Below are positions 50,368 through 59,922 of a stretch of 64,000 nt of DNA, one piece after another (the first letter of the stretch is position 1; each line of letters opens with the position of its first letter). The stretch comes from Halopseudomonas xiamenensis (GTDB lineage Bacteria; Pseudomonadota; Gammaproteobacteria; Pseudomonadales; Pseudomonadaceae), in contig NZ_JACLGO010000020.1 of assembly GCF_014219065.1 (NCBI RefSeq), positions 1 to 64,000 of the forward strand, in the 5' to 3' direction. A program made the position numbers and the translations under genes. Below the pieces are notes generated by a model that worked only from the letters and a program-made list of their open reading frames with translations, was not told the DNA's origin and did not search any database.

Positions 50368-52365
50368 TCAGTCGAAGCGGAAAAGTAGCATGGTAATATC
50401 ATCGCGTTGCAGGTAATCGCCCTGGTAACGGGCCAGGGTGTTGCTGAAGATATGCTTCTGTTCGGCCAGTGGCAACTGCGCATGTTGCCGCAACATCTCG
50501 GCGAAGCGACTGTTGCCGAAACCGAAACCGTGATCACCCCCCGCCTGATCGAGAAAACCGTCGGTGCACAAGTAGAAAGTCTGGCTGGCGTGTAGCGGCA
50601 TCTGGGCGTTGCGATATTCGCCGACCCGCTTGTCGGCCAGTGCCCGCCGACCGCCGGCGATGCATTCGACCAGCTCACCATCGCTGCAGTACAGGCTGAT
50701 CTTGGCGCCGGAGAAGTACAACTGGCGCGCCCGCATATCGACGCACACCAGACCGGCATCCATGCTGGTGGCCAGCGAGCGGAATTGCGGGGCGTCGCTG
50801 AGCATGCCGCGCAGGATCTCATCGGTGCGTTGCAGCATGGCCGCCGGATCGGTGGCCGGGCAGTCGCTGATCGCCTGGTCCAGCGCGGCATGTGCCAGCA
50901 TGGTCATCAGCGCGCCGGGTACGCCATGCCCGGCGCAGTCGACCACACCCAGCAGGTATTGCTGCTCGGCCAGCTCGCGGAAGATATAGAAGTCGCCGCC
51001 GACCACGTCGCGCGGGCGCCAGAGGACTGCGTGGTCGTCACCAAAGATGTCCAGCAGTGACCGGTCCGGCAGGATCGAGCGCTGGATCAGGCTGGCGTAG
51101 TCGATGGAGTCGCGGATCTTCTGGTGGGCGTTGGCCATCTCGCGGTTGGCCTGCTCCAGCTTGTAGGTACGTTCCTGGACGCGGCTTTCCAGGTCCCGGG
51201 TGTGGCTGCGCACCTTGTCCACCATCACTGCGAAGGCATCGCTCAGCTCACCGATCTCGTCGTCCCGGGTGCTCGGCAGGCGTACGTCGTAGTTACCCGC
51301 CGCCAGCGCCTGTGCGCTCTGCCGCAGCTGTTTGAGTGGGCGCAGCAGCAGTCGCTCGATGCCCACGGCGAAGACCAGGGTCAAGGCCAGCAGCATCAGC
51401 ACCAGGACCAGCAACAACGGCCACAGCCACTGGCCACCGATGATGTTGGCGGTGCTCAGGTCGATGGCATTGGCGATATGCCAGTTCAGCTCGGGCACAT
51501 AGGTCAGGGTCAGCAACTGCTCGCGACCCTGCAGCGGCAGGTTCAGCAGCTGCAGGCTGCCAGGGTTGGCTTCGGCCTGCGCCAGTGCCTGCTGCAGGGC
51601 AGTCACCGCAGCCGCGTCGCCGACCAGGGTAGGCAGCATGGTGGCCGGCTGCGCCTGCTGGTCGGCGCCGGAGTTGAGGGCGATCAGCGAACGGTCCTGA
51701 TGCGCCTGGATGGCGCCGTTGCGATCGAGGATCATCGGTGTGACCCCGGGCTGCTCGCTGGCGATGAACTCACCGATGAAGCTCGACAGGTCCAGCCCCG
51801 AGCCGGCCAGTGCCAGGGGTGAGCCATCGCTATCGCGCACCAGGATGTTCAACCACAGCCGGGTGGTGTTGAGCTGCGGGTTGTGATCGACGTTCAGGTT
51901 GTAGTTGTCGGTGGTGGCCAGCGAGCCGGTGAACCAGGCGTTGGCCGGATCACGGGTATCGATCCGGTAGCGCGGCTGGGTGCTGAACGCCTGCTCATCG
52001 CTGTTGAAGTAGTAGTTGAGCGAATCCAGCGGCGCGATGAAGTAGGCGTGGTCGCGGAAGTCGCGGCGATAGCCCTCGGCCTCGCGGAAGAACAGCTCGC
52101 GCTTGTCCGGATTCTGCTCGTCGAGCAGCCACTGGCGGGTAACCTCCGAGCGTGCGAAGCGCAGCGCCAGGGCCAGCTCGCGGGAGATCGGCGCATAGAT
52201 CTTCTCGCGATTGAGCTGGGTGATATTGCCGGCGAAGGCCTCGGCGAAGTGGCCGTGCACCTTCTGCACTACCTGCCAGCCGATCAGCCCGGCCGGCAAC
52301 AGCGCCAGCAGGCAGGCCAGCAGGAGCGCCAGGAGAGACTTGCCGCGCAGACCGAACGCTGCCAT
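50368..52365 (-). CDS. siaA: SiaA, membrane PP2C-type phosphatase with HAMP domain
   Basis: A 665-residue protein: TM at about 9-30, a large periplasmic Cache-like sensor (about 35-305), a second TM (LWPLLLVLVLMLLALTLVF), a HAMP domain (LRQSAQALAAGNYDVRLPSTRDDEIGELSDAF), a short coiled coil and a C-terminal PP2C/SpoIIE-type phosphatase (VVGGDFYIF, GVVDCAGHGVPGALMTML, FYLCTDGFLDQAGG). It dephosphorylates SiaC in response to an external signal. First gene of siaABCD, 12 nt after the pyrC' stop on the other side. Confidence 0.9.
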   Translation of the reverse strand: MAAFGLRGKSLLALLLACLLALLPAGLIGWQVVQKVHGHFAEAFAGNITQLNREKIYAPISRELALALRFARSEVTRQWLLDEQNPDKRELFFREAEGYRRDFRDHAYFIAPLDSLNYYFNSDEQAFSTQPRYRIDTRDPANAWFTGSLATTDNYNLNVDHNPQLNTTRLWLNILVRDSDGSPLALAGSGLDLSSFIGEFIASEQPGVTPMILDRNGAIQAHQDRSLIALNSGADQQAQPATMLPTLVGDAAAVTALQQALAQAEANPGSLQLLNLPLQGREQLLTLTYVPELNWHIANAIDLSTANIIGGQWLWPLLLVLVLMLLALTLVFAVGIERLLLRPLKQLRQSAQALAAGNYDVRLPSTRDDEIGELSDAFAVMVDKVRSHTRDLESRVQERTYKLEQANREMANAHQKIRDSIDYASLIQRSILPDRSLLDIFGDDHAVLWRPRDVVGGDFYIFRELAEQQYLLGVVDCAGHGVPGALMTMLAHAALDQAISDCPATDPAAMLQRTDEILRGMLSDAPQFRSLATSMDAGLVCVDMRARQLYFSGAKISLYCSDGELVECIAGGRRALADKRVGEYRNAQMPLHASQTFYLCTDGFLDQAGGDHGFGFGNSRFAEMLRQHAQLPLAEQKHIFSNTLARYQGDYLQRDDITMLLFRFD

Positions 52366-52377
52366 GGATGCTTACCC

Positions 52378-53649
52378 TCAGGCCTGGAATACCAGTTGAC
52401 CATCGCACAGGGTGTGGCTGACGCAGCCCGGGGCCGCCTGGCCGAGGAATGGACAGTTGTCGCCCTTGGACAGCCAATGCTTGCCGATCTCGGTGGTGCC
52501 GGCCGGGTCGAACAGTACCAGGTCGGCGCGATCGCCGACGGCGATGCGTCCCGCCGGCAGACCCAGTGCGGCGGCCGGGCCGGAGGTCAGGCGGGCCAGC
52601 ACCGCCGGCAATTCCAGCAGGCCATCGGCGACCAGGGTCATGGCCAGCGGCAGCATGATCTCGACGCTGCTGATACCGGGCGCCGAGGCGGCGAAGGGTA
52701 CCCGCTTGGCTTCCGGTTCGTGCGGCTGGTGGTGCGAGGCGATGGCCTGGATCACCCCGGCCTGCACCGCCTGGCGCAGGGCGCGGCGGTCACTGCTGCT
52801 GCGCAGTGGCGGCATCACGTGCAGCAGGCTGGAATAGCCGTCCAGGTCCTCGTCGCACAGCAGCAACTGGTACATGGCCACGTCGGCGGTCACGGGCAGG
52901 CCGCGGGCCTGGGCATCGGCCAGCATGTCGATGGCGCGGGCGCTGCTCAGGCCGCTGAAGTGGGCGCGTACCCCGGTCTGCTCGATCAGCAGCAGGTCGC
53001 GGGCCAGGGTCACGGTTTCCGCGGTCTCGGGAATGCCGGGCAGGCCGAGGCGGGCGGCGGTCGGGCCTTCGTGGGCGACGCCGCCTTCGGCCAGCGCCGG
53101 GTCCTGCGGGGTGAAGATCAGTGGCAGGTCGAAACCGGCGGCGTATTCCAGCGCGCGGCGCAGGATGCGATTGTCCCTGATCGGCGCCAGGCCCTGGGTG
53201 AAGGCCACGCAGCCGGCATCGCGCAGGGCCACCAGCTCGCTGAGCTGTTCCCCTTCCAGGCCCTTGGTCAGGGCGCCGATGGGGAACACCCGGGTCTGGC
53301 CGGCACGCTCGCAGCGGTCGAGAATGAGTTCGGCGACCGCCGGGGTATCCAGCACCGGACGGCTGTCCGGTGGGCAGCACAGGCTGGTGACGCCACCGAC
53401 CGCGGCGGCGCGGGTTTCACTGGCGATGTTGCCCTTGCGACCGAAACCCGGCTCACGCAGGCTGACGTTCAGGTCCACCAGCCCGGGGCTGGCGATCAGA
53501 CCGCGGGCATCGATGGTCTGGGCGGCGACGAAGCCCTCCGGGGCCTGGCCCAGGGCGTGGATCTGCCCGGCATCGATGTGCAGGTCGGTGATCTGGTCGA
53601 ACTGACTGGCAGGGTCGATAACCCGGGCGCCGGCAATGGTTATCCGCAT
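52378..53649 (-). CDS. pyrC': PyrC', dihydroorotase-like non-catalytic partner of PyrB
   Basis: A 423-residue amidohydrolase-fold protein. The zinc-binding HxH of true dihydroorotases (VDLHVHLREPG) is replaced by VDLNVSLREPG, and other metal ligands are also altered. It is therefore the inactive subunit that assembles with PyrB in Pseudomonas. It follows pyrB by 2 bp. A separate active dihydroorotase must exist elsewhere. Confidence 0.9.
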   Translation of the reverse strand: MRITIAGARVIDPASQFDQITDLHIDAGQIHALGQAPEGFVAAQTIDARGLIASPGLVDLNVSLREPGFGRKGNIASETRAAAVGGVTSLCCPPDSRPVLDTPAVAELILDRCERAGQTRVFPIGALTKGLEGEQLSELVALRDAGCVAFTQGLAPIRDNRILRRALEYAAGFDLPLIFTPQDPALAEGGVAHEGPTAARLGLPGIPETAETVTLARDLLLIEQTGVRAHFSGLSSARAIDMLADAQARGLPVTADVAMYQLLLCDEDLDGYSSLLHVMPPLRSSSDRRALRQAVQAGVIQAIASHHQPHEPEAKRVPFAASAPGISSVEIMLPLAMTLVADGLLELPAVLARLTSGPAAALGLPAGRIAVGDRADLVLFDPAGTTEIGKHWLSKGDNCPFLGQAAPGCVSHTLCDGQLVFQA

Positions 53650-53651
53650 GC

Positions 53652-54647
53652 TTACTGTGCTCCCTGTCTGGACTGGCGCTGGGTGGTCTGGCCGGCCATG
53701 GCCATGGACATCACGGCCATGCGCACGGCGATGCCGTAGGTCACCTGCTTGAGGATCACCGACTGTGGCCCGTCGGCTACCGCCGATTCGATCTCCACGC
53801 CGCGGTTGATCGGCCCAGGGTGCATGACCAGGGCATTGGGCCGGGCCAGCGCCAGGCTGTCGCTGGTCAGGCCGTACTGGCGGTAGAACTCGCCTTCGCT
53901 GGGCAGCAGGCCGCTCTGCATGCGTTCCTTCTGCAGGCGCAGCATGATCACCACGTCGACATCGCGCAGCCCGACTCGCAGGTCGTTGAATACACGCACG
54001 CCGTATTGTTCGATGCCGGCCGGCAGCAGGGTGCGCGGGGCGATCACGCGGATGTCCGGACAGCCGAGGATGCGCAGCGCCTCCATGTTCGAGCGGGCTA
54101 CCCGCGAGTGCATGATATCGCCGACGATGGCCACCGACAGCTGCTCGAACGGCGCCTGGTGCCGGCGGATGGTCAGCATGTCGAGCATTGCCTGGGTCGG
54201 GTGGGCGTGGTTGCCGTCACCGGCGTTGATGATGGCGACCTCGGGGCAGACGTTACCGGCGATGAAATGCGCGGCGCCGGAGTTGCCGTGGCGTACCACG
54301 AACATGTCGGCGGCCATGGCTTCCAGGTTGCGCAGGGTGTCGTACAGGGTTTCACCCTTGCTGGTCGAGGAGGTCTGGATATCCAGGTTGAGCACGTCGG
54401 CAGACAGCCGCTTGGCTGCCAGTTCGAAGGTGCTGCGGGTGCGCGTGGAGTTCTCGAAGAACACGTTGCACACGGTCTTGCCGCGCAGCAGCGGCACCTT
54501 CTTCACCGCCCGTTCACCGACCTCCAGGAAGGAGTCGGCAGTATCCAGGATCTCGGTCAGCAGTTCGCGGGGTAGCCCGTCGATGCCGAGGAAGTGGCAT
54601 AGCTGGCCCTGTTGATTGAGTTGCAGTTGGCTGGATTTCAGGCTCAT
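53652..54647 (-). CDS. pyrB: aspartate carbamoyltransferase PyrB
   Basis: A 331-residue enzyme joining carbamoyl phosphate and aspartate. Motifs: [19 protein letters not shown] (carbamoyl-phosphate binding), [32 protein letters not shown] and MLRLQKERM with the [13 protein letters not shown] end. The N-terminal extension relative to E. coli is usual for the Pseudomonas dodecameric form. Confidence 0.95.
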   Translation of the reverse strand: MSLKSSQLQLNQQGQLCHFLGIDGLPRELLTEILDTADSFLEVGERAVKKVPLLRGKTVCNVFFENSTRTRSTFELAAKRLSADVLNLDIQTSSTSKGETLYDTLRNLEAMAADMFVVRHGNSGAAHFIAGNVCPEVAIINAGDGNHAHPTQAMLDMLTIRRHQAPFEQLSVAIVGDIMHSRVARSNMEALRILGCPDIRVIAPRTLLPAGIEQYGVRVFNDLRVGLRDVDVVIMLRLQKERMQSGLLPSEGEFYRQYGLTSDSLALARPNALVMHPGPINRGVEIESAVADGPQSVILKQVTYGIAVRMAVMSMAMAGQTTQRQSRQGAQ

Positions 54648-54654
54648 TGGGCTC

Positions 54655-55167
54655 TCATGGCTTGGCTACGGGATTCAGGGTCAGTTGCAGCGGCTCGGGA
54701 CCGGTCAATTTTACCCGTTGGCCGGGCGGCAGGGCCAGGCTGGCGCCGAGGATGTCGGCGCGGATCGGCAGCTCCCGGGACTCGATATCCACCAGCGTGA
54801 CCAGGGTCACCGAGGCCGGTCGGCCATAGTCGAACAGCTCGTTGAGCGCGGCGCGAATGGTGCGGCCGGTCATCAGCACGTCATCGACCAGCACCAGGTG
54901 GCGGTCCTCCACGCTGAACGGCAACTCCGACGGCCGCACCCCCGGCTGCAGGCCGATCTGGGCGAAGTCGTCACGGTAGAAGGCGATGTCCAGGCTGCCC
55001 AGCGGTGCGTCGGGCAGGAAGCGGTCACGCAGGCGCTCGGCGACCCAGGCGCCACCGGTATGGATGCCGACCACCGCCGGATCGGTGCGCTGGTTGCGAT
55101 CCAGCCAGGCGGTCAGTTCTTCGCCCATGCGCTGCAATAAGGGGTCGACTTCGGGCAGTGCGTCCAT
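54655..55167 (-). CDS. pyrR: PyrR, pyrimidine operon regulator / uracil phosphoribosyltransferase
   Basis: A 170-residue PRTase: [26 protein letters not shown], the PRPP loop [27 protein letters not shown] and [19 protein letters not shown]. The second of two adjacent ATGs (55167) is preferred for its GGAG spacing. It overlaps the ruvX stop. Confidence 0.93.
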   Translation of the reverse strand: MDALPEVDPLLQRMGEELTAWLDRNQRTDPAVVGIHTGGAWVAERLRDRFLPDAPLGSLDIAFYRDDFAQIGLQPGVRPSELPFSVEDRHLVLVDDVLMTGRTIRAALNELFDYGRPASVTLVTLVDIESRELPIRADILGASLALPPGQRVKLTGPEPLQLTLNPVAKP

Positions 55168-55607
55168 CATGTCTCCTTGATCTGGCTGGCCAGCCAGGTT
55201 TCCAGCAGCAGGGCGGCGGCCAGGCTGTCGACCGGGTTGTCCCGGTAACTGGCCGGCGTGCCGCGTCCGCTGTCGCGTAGGGTTTGCTTGGCTTCGAAGG
55301 TGGACAGGCGCTCGTCCACACAGTGCACCGGCAGCTGGAAGCGACCGTGCAGGCGGCGGGCGAATTTCTCCGCGCGCGCGCTCATGTCGCTGGGGCTGCC
55401 GTCCATGTTCAGCGGCAGGCCGACCACCAGGGCGTCGGGTTGCCATTCGCGCAGCAGCGCGGCGATCTGCTCCCAGTCGGGGATGCCGTCGCGGGCGCGC
55501 AGTTCCTTGAGGGGGCGGGCGTTGCCGGTCAGCGTCTGGCCGACCGCCACGCCGATCTGGCGGGTACCGTAATCGAAACCGAGCACGCGCTGGGCAGCGG
55601 CACCCAT
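55167..55607 (-). CDS. ruvX: RuvX/YqgF, RNase H-fold nuclease of pre-16S rRNA
   Basis: A 146-residue RNase H-like protein: [58 protein letters not shown] and the acidic end [16 protein letters not shown]. It trims the 5' end of 16S rRNA. Start MGAAAQRV at 55607 overlaps the yqgE stop by 1 nt. Confidence 0.93.
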   Translation of the reverse strand: MGAAAQRVLGFDYGTRQIGVAVGQTLTGNARPLKELRARDGIPDWEQIAALLREWQPDALVVGLPLNMDGSPSDMSARAEKFARRLHGRFQLPVHCVDERLSTFEAKQTLRDSGRGTPASYRDNPVDSLAAALLLETWLASQIKET

Positions 55608-56176
55608 CAGGCGTGGCCCGCCTGGCTGGTGAGCAGGTTGAGATCGATACCCAGGCTGCGCGCGGCAGCCTCCAGCCGTTGCTCCGCATCCACTTCGAAC
55701 AGGATCTGGTAGTCGGCCGGGCAGCTGAGCCAGACGTTGTCGACCAGCTCGCGTTCCAGCTGGCCGGCTTCCCAGCCGGCATAGCCGAGGGCGACGAAGG
55801 ACTCGCTGGGGCCCTGGCCACGGCTCATGTCCACCAGGATATCCCGCGAGGTGGTCAGTTGCAGCGGGCCCAGGTCCAGGCTCGACTCCCATTGCCCGGG
55901 ACCACGGTGCAGCACGAAGCCGCGCTCGCTCTGTACCGGGCCGCCATTGAATACGGTGCGCCCGCCCACTTCCAGCGGCACGCTCAGCTCGGGCGAGGTC
56001 TGCTCCAGTACGTCGCCCAGGTTGAGGCCGCTGGGCCGGTTGATCACCAGGCCCATGGCGCCTTCCTCGTTGTGCTCGCACAGGTAGATCACGCTATGCG
56101 CGAAACGCGGATCCTCCATGTGCGGCATGGCGATCAGGAAGTGGTGTTTCAGGTACGTCGGTAATGTCTGGGTCAT
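55607..56176 (-). CDS. yqgE: YqgE/AlgH family protein
   Basis: A 189-residue protein: [58 protein letters not shown] and [24 protein letters not shown] are the family hallmarks. The molecular function is unknown; the name AlgH reflects an early link to alginate control. The start at MTQTLP (56176) is preferred over an upstream in-frame ATG. Confidence 0.93.
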   Translation of the reverse strand: MTQTLPTYLKHHFLIAMPHMEDPRFAHSVIYLCEHNEEGAMGLVINRPSGLNLGDVLEQTSPELSVPLEVGGRTVFNGGPVQSERGFVLHRGPGQWESSLDLGPLQLTTSRDILVDMSRGQGPSESFVALGYAGWEAGQLERELVDNVWLSCPADYQILFEVDAEQRLEAAARSLGIDLNLLTSQAGHA

Positions 56177-56269
56177 GGCGCATAGTATTGGGTGGACGGG
56201 CGCCGAGGGCAAGAGCGAGCGGAGCGGGAAGCGTCAACAGGCCCCAGAGGCTTCCGGTATGTAGCTGGG

Positions 56270-56583
56270 CCTCCCCTCTCCCCCGGCCCCTCTCCCGCAA
56301 GGGGCGAGGGGTGACTCGCGCATGGAATACTGTGCTTAGCCTGCACCTATCAGCTATGAGTAGGCTCGCAGTCGCTGGCTTGCGATATCGAAGGCCATAT
56401 TCCATTTGCAGCGGCAGGTAGTTATCACGAACAGTCTCAGTCGGGATGCCCTCCTGTTTTCTATGAAATCTCAGGGGTGAGTAGCACTCTTTGCATTGGC
56501 AGATATTTCAGGCTAACCGCGGCGCCTCATGCGCGAGTCACCCCTCGCCCCTTGCGGGAGAGGGGCCGGGGGGAGAGGGGGAG
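56270..56583. repeat. family B inverted pair, copy 2 (about 54-bp arms)
   Basis: The 469-bp gap between yqgE and tonB3 (56177-56645) is filled by this element. Arms 56270-56323 (CCTCCCCTCTCCCCCGGCCC...GACTCGCGCATG) and 56528-56583 are near-perfect reverse complements flanking about 204 bp that have no coding potential and no similarity by eye to the interior of copy 1. Confidence 0.75.
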
Positions 56584-56645
56584 GTTGGCCGGCTGGCCAT
56601 ACACAGCAACACGGTTCGTGATGAAGCCTCAACAGACCTCGGGCT

Positions 56646-57557
56646 TCAGAAACTGGAGATACGGTCACCCGGCTCGAAGCGCCAGGTACGGATGATCTCC
56701 AGTACGTCGATATCCATCAGCTCGCCGGTAAAGGGTGCATAGGGCGCCGCCAGGCGGACGATGCGCAGCGCGGCATTGTCCAGCACCCGGTGGCCGGAGG
56801 ACTCGAGGATCTGCACGTCGCGCAGGGAGCCGTCGCGGTTGATCGCCACCAATAGTCGCAGGTTGCCGTAGATGCCCTGGCTGCGGGCTTCGGCCGGATA
56901 GTTCTGGTTGCCGATGCGCTCGACCTTGCGCCGCCAGGCGTCCTTGTAATAGGCACCCTTGTCCTGCATGGTCGAGGCGGCATTGATGCGGTGCACCCGC
57001 GGGCGCTTGGCATATTGCTGGCGCTCCTCGGCCAGCTGCGCCTCCAGGCTGGCGATCTCCTCGGACAGGCGCGACATGTCGAAGCGCTGGCTGGCCCGCG
57101 GCGCGTCCAGCGGGTCGGGCTCGGCGGGTTTGGTCGCGACCTTGTCCGGGGCTGGCGCAGTGGTGGTGATGACCTTTTCCGGGGCGCTGGGCTCGGGTGG
57201 CGGTGCGGCCTGTTCGACCGGCGCCACCGGCTTGATCTCGCTGTCCTGGAACACACTCTGCTCGGGTGTGCTGGGCGCGGCCTTGTCATCCAGGGTGCCG
57301 CTGCCCTGCTGGTTGAACTGCGCCAGGTAGTCGGGGTTGTCCGGCTTTTCCTCGGCTGGCTGGCTGGCCAGGGTGATTTCCAGGCTCCGCGACAGCTCGC
57401 TGGGGCTGGGCAGCTCGAAGGTGATGCCGAGAATCACCAGGGCGTGCAGCACGGCCGCCAGAAACAGGGTGAACCCGAGGCGGTCCCTGGGCTCGATGGC
57501 CGGGGTGGCCGGACGAGCGGGTGATGGCGGCGTCGCTGCTGTATTCATGCTATCCAT
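56646..57557 (-). CDS. tonB3: TonB3-type energy transducer
   Basis: A 303-residue protein: N-terminal TM (LGFTLFLAAVLHALVILGITF), Pro/Glu/Lys-rich spacer (about 60-150), a helical region with IASLEAQLAEERQQYAKRPRVHRI, and a C-terminal TonB domain (YPAEARSQGIYGNLRLLVAINRDGSLRDVQILESSGHRVLDNAALRIVRLAAPYAPF). In P. aeruginosa tonB3, beside gshB and pilG, is linked to twitching motility. There is no exbBD next to it. The start is either ATG 57557 or ATG 57548; no good ribosome site was seen for either. Confidence 0.88.
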   Translation of the reverse strand: MDSMNTAATPPSPARPATPAIEPRDRLGFTLFLAAVLHALVILGITFELPSPSELSRSLEITLASQPAEEKPDNPDYLAQFNQQGSGTLDDKAAPSTPEQSVFQDSEIKPVAPVEQAAPPPEPSAPEKVITTTAPAPDKVATKPAEPDPLDAPRASQRFDMSRLSEEIASLEAQLAEERQQYAKRPRVHRINAASTMQDKGAYYKDAWRRKVERIGNQNYPAEARSQGIYGNLRLLVAINRDGSLRDVQILESSGHRVLDNAALRIVRLAAPYAPFTGELMDIDVLEIIRTWRFEPGDRISSF

Positions 57558-57612
57558 AGACGAGGCAAACTGGCGTGCAGTCTGCCCCTGTCCGGAAAAA
57601 AAGTCTACGCAC

Positions 57613-57881
57613 TAGGGTCTGTTGACGTTTCATCATAATCCGCGTTGCAGCGTAAAAACTCGCCAGGCTAGGCGTGGGACGCAGGCAATGGTCATTCCCT
57701 TGCCAAGTCCCACAACGACGCATGGCGAGTTTTTACGCGCAACCCGAAGGGCCGGGCCTGTTTTTGCGCGATGCTGCGTTACTCGTCGTTCATTTGGAAT
57801 GACCAAATTTCTCTCCTCGCGCCTTGCCTCGCGCAAAAACAGGCGCCGGCGTGGTTTATGATGAAATGTCAACAGACCCTA
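57613..57881. mobile_element. 269-bp MITE-like element with TA ends
   Basis: Terminal inverted repeats of about 25 bp, GGGTCTGTTGACGTTTCATC... at 57615 and its complement ending at 57879, differ at one base and are flanked by TA on both sides, as for IS630/Tc1-type insertions. Inside are two long dyads: GCGTAAAAACTCGCCA (57650) with TGGCGAGTTTTTACGC (57723), and GCCTGTTTTTGCGCG (57756) with CGCGCAAAAACAGGC (57830), plus GGTCATTCC/GGAATGACC. It has no transposase, so it would be moved in trans. Confidence 0.75.
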
Positions 57882-58834
57882 GGTCGCGCTTTGAGCTGTT
57901 GCTCGATGGCATCCATCAATTGCCCGCCGATATCGGTATCGTAGGCGGCATCGATCTCGCGGATGCAGGTCGGGCTGGTCACGTTGATCTCGGTAAGGTA
58001 GTCACCGATCACATCCAGGCCGACGAACAGCAGGCCGCGACGGCGCAGCTCGGGGCCGACTTCGGCGGCGATCCAGCGATCGCGCTCGCTCAGCGGCCGG
58101 GCTTCGCCACGCCCGCCGGCGGCCAGGTTGCCACGGGTTTCACCTGCCTGCGGAATGCGTGCCAGGCAATAGGGTACCGGCTCGCCATTGATCATCAGGA
58201 TACGCTTGTCGCCTTCCTTGATCGCCGGCAGGTAGCGCTGGGCCATGATCTGCTGCTGGCCATGTTCGGTCAGCGTCTCGATGATGACACTGATGTTGGG
58301 ATCGTCCTGGCGAACGCGGAAGATCATCGACCCGCCCATGCCGTCCAGCGGTTTGAGAATCACATCACTGTGCTGCCGGATGAAAGCGCGCAGAATATCG
58401 GCGCGGCGCGATACGGTGTTCGGCGGGCAGCACTGCGGGAAGCGTGTGGCGAACAGTTTCTCGTTGCAGTCGCGCAGGCTGGCCGGGCGGTTGACCACCA
58501 GCACCCCGGCGCGTTCGGCCGCTTCGAGGATATGCGTGGCATACAGGAATTCGTTGTCGAACGGCGGGTCCTTGCGCATCAGGATCACATCGAGACCTGC
58601 CAGCGGCGCCTGCTGCTCGCTACCGAGCCGATACCAGCACTGCGGATCGGCGAACACCTCCAGCGGGCGGATGCCGGCCATGGCCTGGCCGTCCTGCAGG
58701 TAGAGGTCCTGGGGCTCCATGTAGTTGAGCTCCCAACCGCGCTGCTGGGCCGCCAGGAGCATGGCCAGGGAACTGTCTTTCTTGTAATGGATCGCGCTGA
58801 TCGGATCCATGACGATACCAATGCGAATGCTCAT
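57869..58834 (-). CDS. gshB: glutathione synthetase GshB
   Basis: A 321-residue ATP-grasp enzyme joining gamma-glutamylcysteine and glycine: IRIGIVMDPISAIHYKKDSSLAMLLAAQ, the ATP-grasp regions VILKPLDGMGGSMIFRV and VQRYLPAIKEGDKRILMINGEPV-like segments, then LFVGLDVIGDYLTEINVTSPTCIREID. Start MSIRIG at 58834 by family length. The final codons RVC and the stop TGA lie inside the terminal repeat of the adjacent MITE-like element, so the C-terminus has been rewritten. Confidence 0.93.
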   Translation of the reverse strand: MSIRIGIVMDPISAIHYKKDSSLAMLLAAQQRGWELNYMEPQDLYLQDGQAMAGIRPLEVFADPQCWYRLGSEQQAPLAGLDVILMRKDPPFDNEFLYATHILEAAERAGVLVVNRPASLRDCNEKLFATRFPQCCPPNTVSRRADILRAFIRQHSDVILKPLDGMGGSMIFRVRQDDPNISVIIETLTEHGQQQIMAQRYLPAIKEGDKRILMINGEPVPYCLARIPQAGETRGNLAAGGRGEARPLSERDRWIAAEVGPELRRRGLLFVGLDVIGDYLTEINVTSPTCIREIDAAYDTDIGGQLMDAIEQQLKARPRVC

Positions 58835-59057
58835 GGGAAATTGGGTCGCTGTCATGTTGGGGAAGTGATGGCAGTGTACCCTCTGCCCCGGTTGCGATGA
58901 AAGGATGACCGAAGTCGCAGGATGTCTCATCGCCGGGAAGGCTTTATGGATTGCCTGATAAATCTATGTTAAAAGTAGCCGGAAATGGAATTGGTCGGTC
59001 CCGGGCAGCGCCTGACCGCCCTGCAACTGACCGCCGTACATAACAAGGGCTGTGTTT

Positions 59058-59474
59058 ATGGAAGAAAATTTCGAGAGCCTGAAGGTCATGGTGATTGATG
59101 ACAGCAAGACCATTCGGCGTACGGCGGAAACGCTGCTGAAAAAGGTCGGATGCAACGTCATCACCGCCGTCGACGGCTTTGATGCCCTGGCCAAGATTGC
59201 TGACAACCACCCCGATATCATCTTCGTCGACATCATGATGCCGCGCCTCGACGGCTATCAGACCTGTGCCCTGATCAAGAACAACACGGCGTTCCGCTCC
59301 ACGCCGGTGATCATGCTGTCCAGCAAGGACGGGCTGTTCGACAAGGCCAAGGGGCGCATCGTCGGCTCCGATCAATACCTGACCAAGCCATTCAGCAAGG
59401 AAGAGTTGCTGGGCGCCATCCGTGCCCATGTTCCGCAGTCGGAAAAGCACCTGGCCGGATCAGTGGGGAACTGA
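59058..59474 (+). CDS. pilG: PilG, twitching-motility response regulator
   Basis: A 138-residue single-domain receiver: VMVIDDSKTIRRTAETLLKK, DIIFVDIMMPRLDGYQ (phospho-Asp), VIMLSSKDGLFDKAKG and YLTKPFSKEELLGAI. It is phosphorylated by ChpA and promotes pilus extension. It heads pilG-H-I-J-K-chpA. The 220-bp gap upstream to gshB is AT-richer and probably holds the promoter. Confidence 0.94.
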   Translation: MEENFESLKVMVIDDSKTIRRTAETLLKKVGCNVITAVDGFDALAKIADNHPDIIFVDIMMPRLDGYQTCALIKNNTAFRSTPVIMLSSKDGLFDKAKGRIVGSDQYLTKPFSKEELLGAIRAHVPQSEKHLAGSVGN

Positions 59475-59511
59475 GGCTCCGCCGGCACAATTTGAATATC
59501 CAGGGGGAAAA

Positions 59512-59877
59512 ATGGCTCGCATATTAGTAGTGGATGATTCGCCGACCGAGTTGTACAAGCTCAGCGGCATGCTGGAAAAGCACGGTTTCGAGGTGCTCAA
59601 GGCGGAAAACGGTGCCGACGGCGTGGCGCTGGCCCGCCAGGAGAAACCCGACGTGGTGCTGATGGATATCGTCATGCCGGGGCTCAACGGCTTTCAGGCC
59701 ACCCGGCAGCTGACCAAGGACCCGGAAACCGGCAGTATCCCGGTGATCATCGTCACCACCAAGGATCAGGAAACCGACAAGGTCTGGGGCAAGCGCCAGG
59801 GCGCCAGGGACTACCTGACCAAGCCGGTCGAGGAAGCCACGCTGATCCAGACCGTGAAGTCGGTGCTCGGCCACTGA
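59512..59877 (+). CDS. pilH: PilH, twitching-motility response regulator
   Basis: A 121-residue receiver domain: ARILVVDDSPTELYKLSGMLEKHGFEVLKAENG, VVLMDIVMPGLNGFQATRQL, PVIIVTTKDQETDKVWGKRQGARDYLTKPV. It acts as phosphate sink or retraction regulator opposite PilG. ATG 59512 follows AGGGGG. Confidence 0.95.
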   Translation: MARILVVDDSPTELYKLSGMLEKHGFEVLKAENGADGVALARQEKPDVVLMDIVMPGLNGFQATRQLTKDPETGSIPVIIVTTKDQETDKVWGKRQGARDYLTKPVEEATLIQTVKSVLGH

Positions 59878-59922
59878 CCGATGGCGCCGCTGGCGGCGGC
59901 GCACAATGACAACAGGGACGGC

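Noticed and set aside
57622-57872. Two mirrored 79-codon frames on opposite strands, both starting MTFHH and ending RGL
   Set aside because: They are a consequence of the palindromic MITE-like element, not genes.
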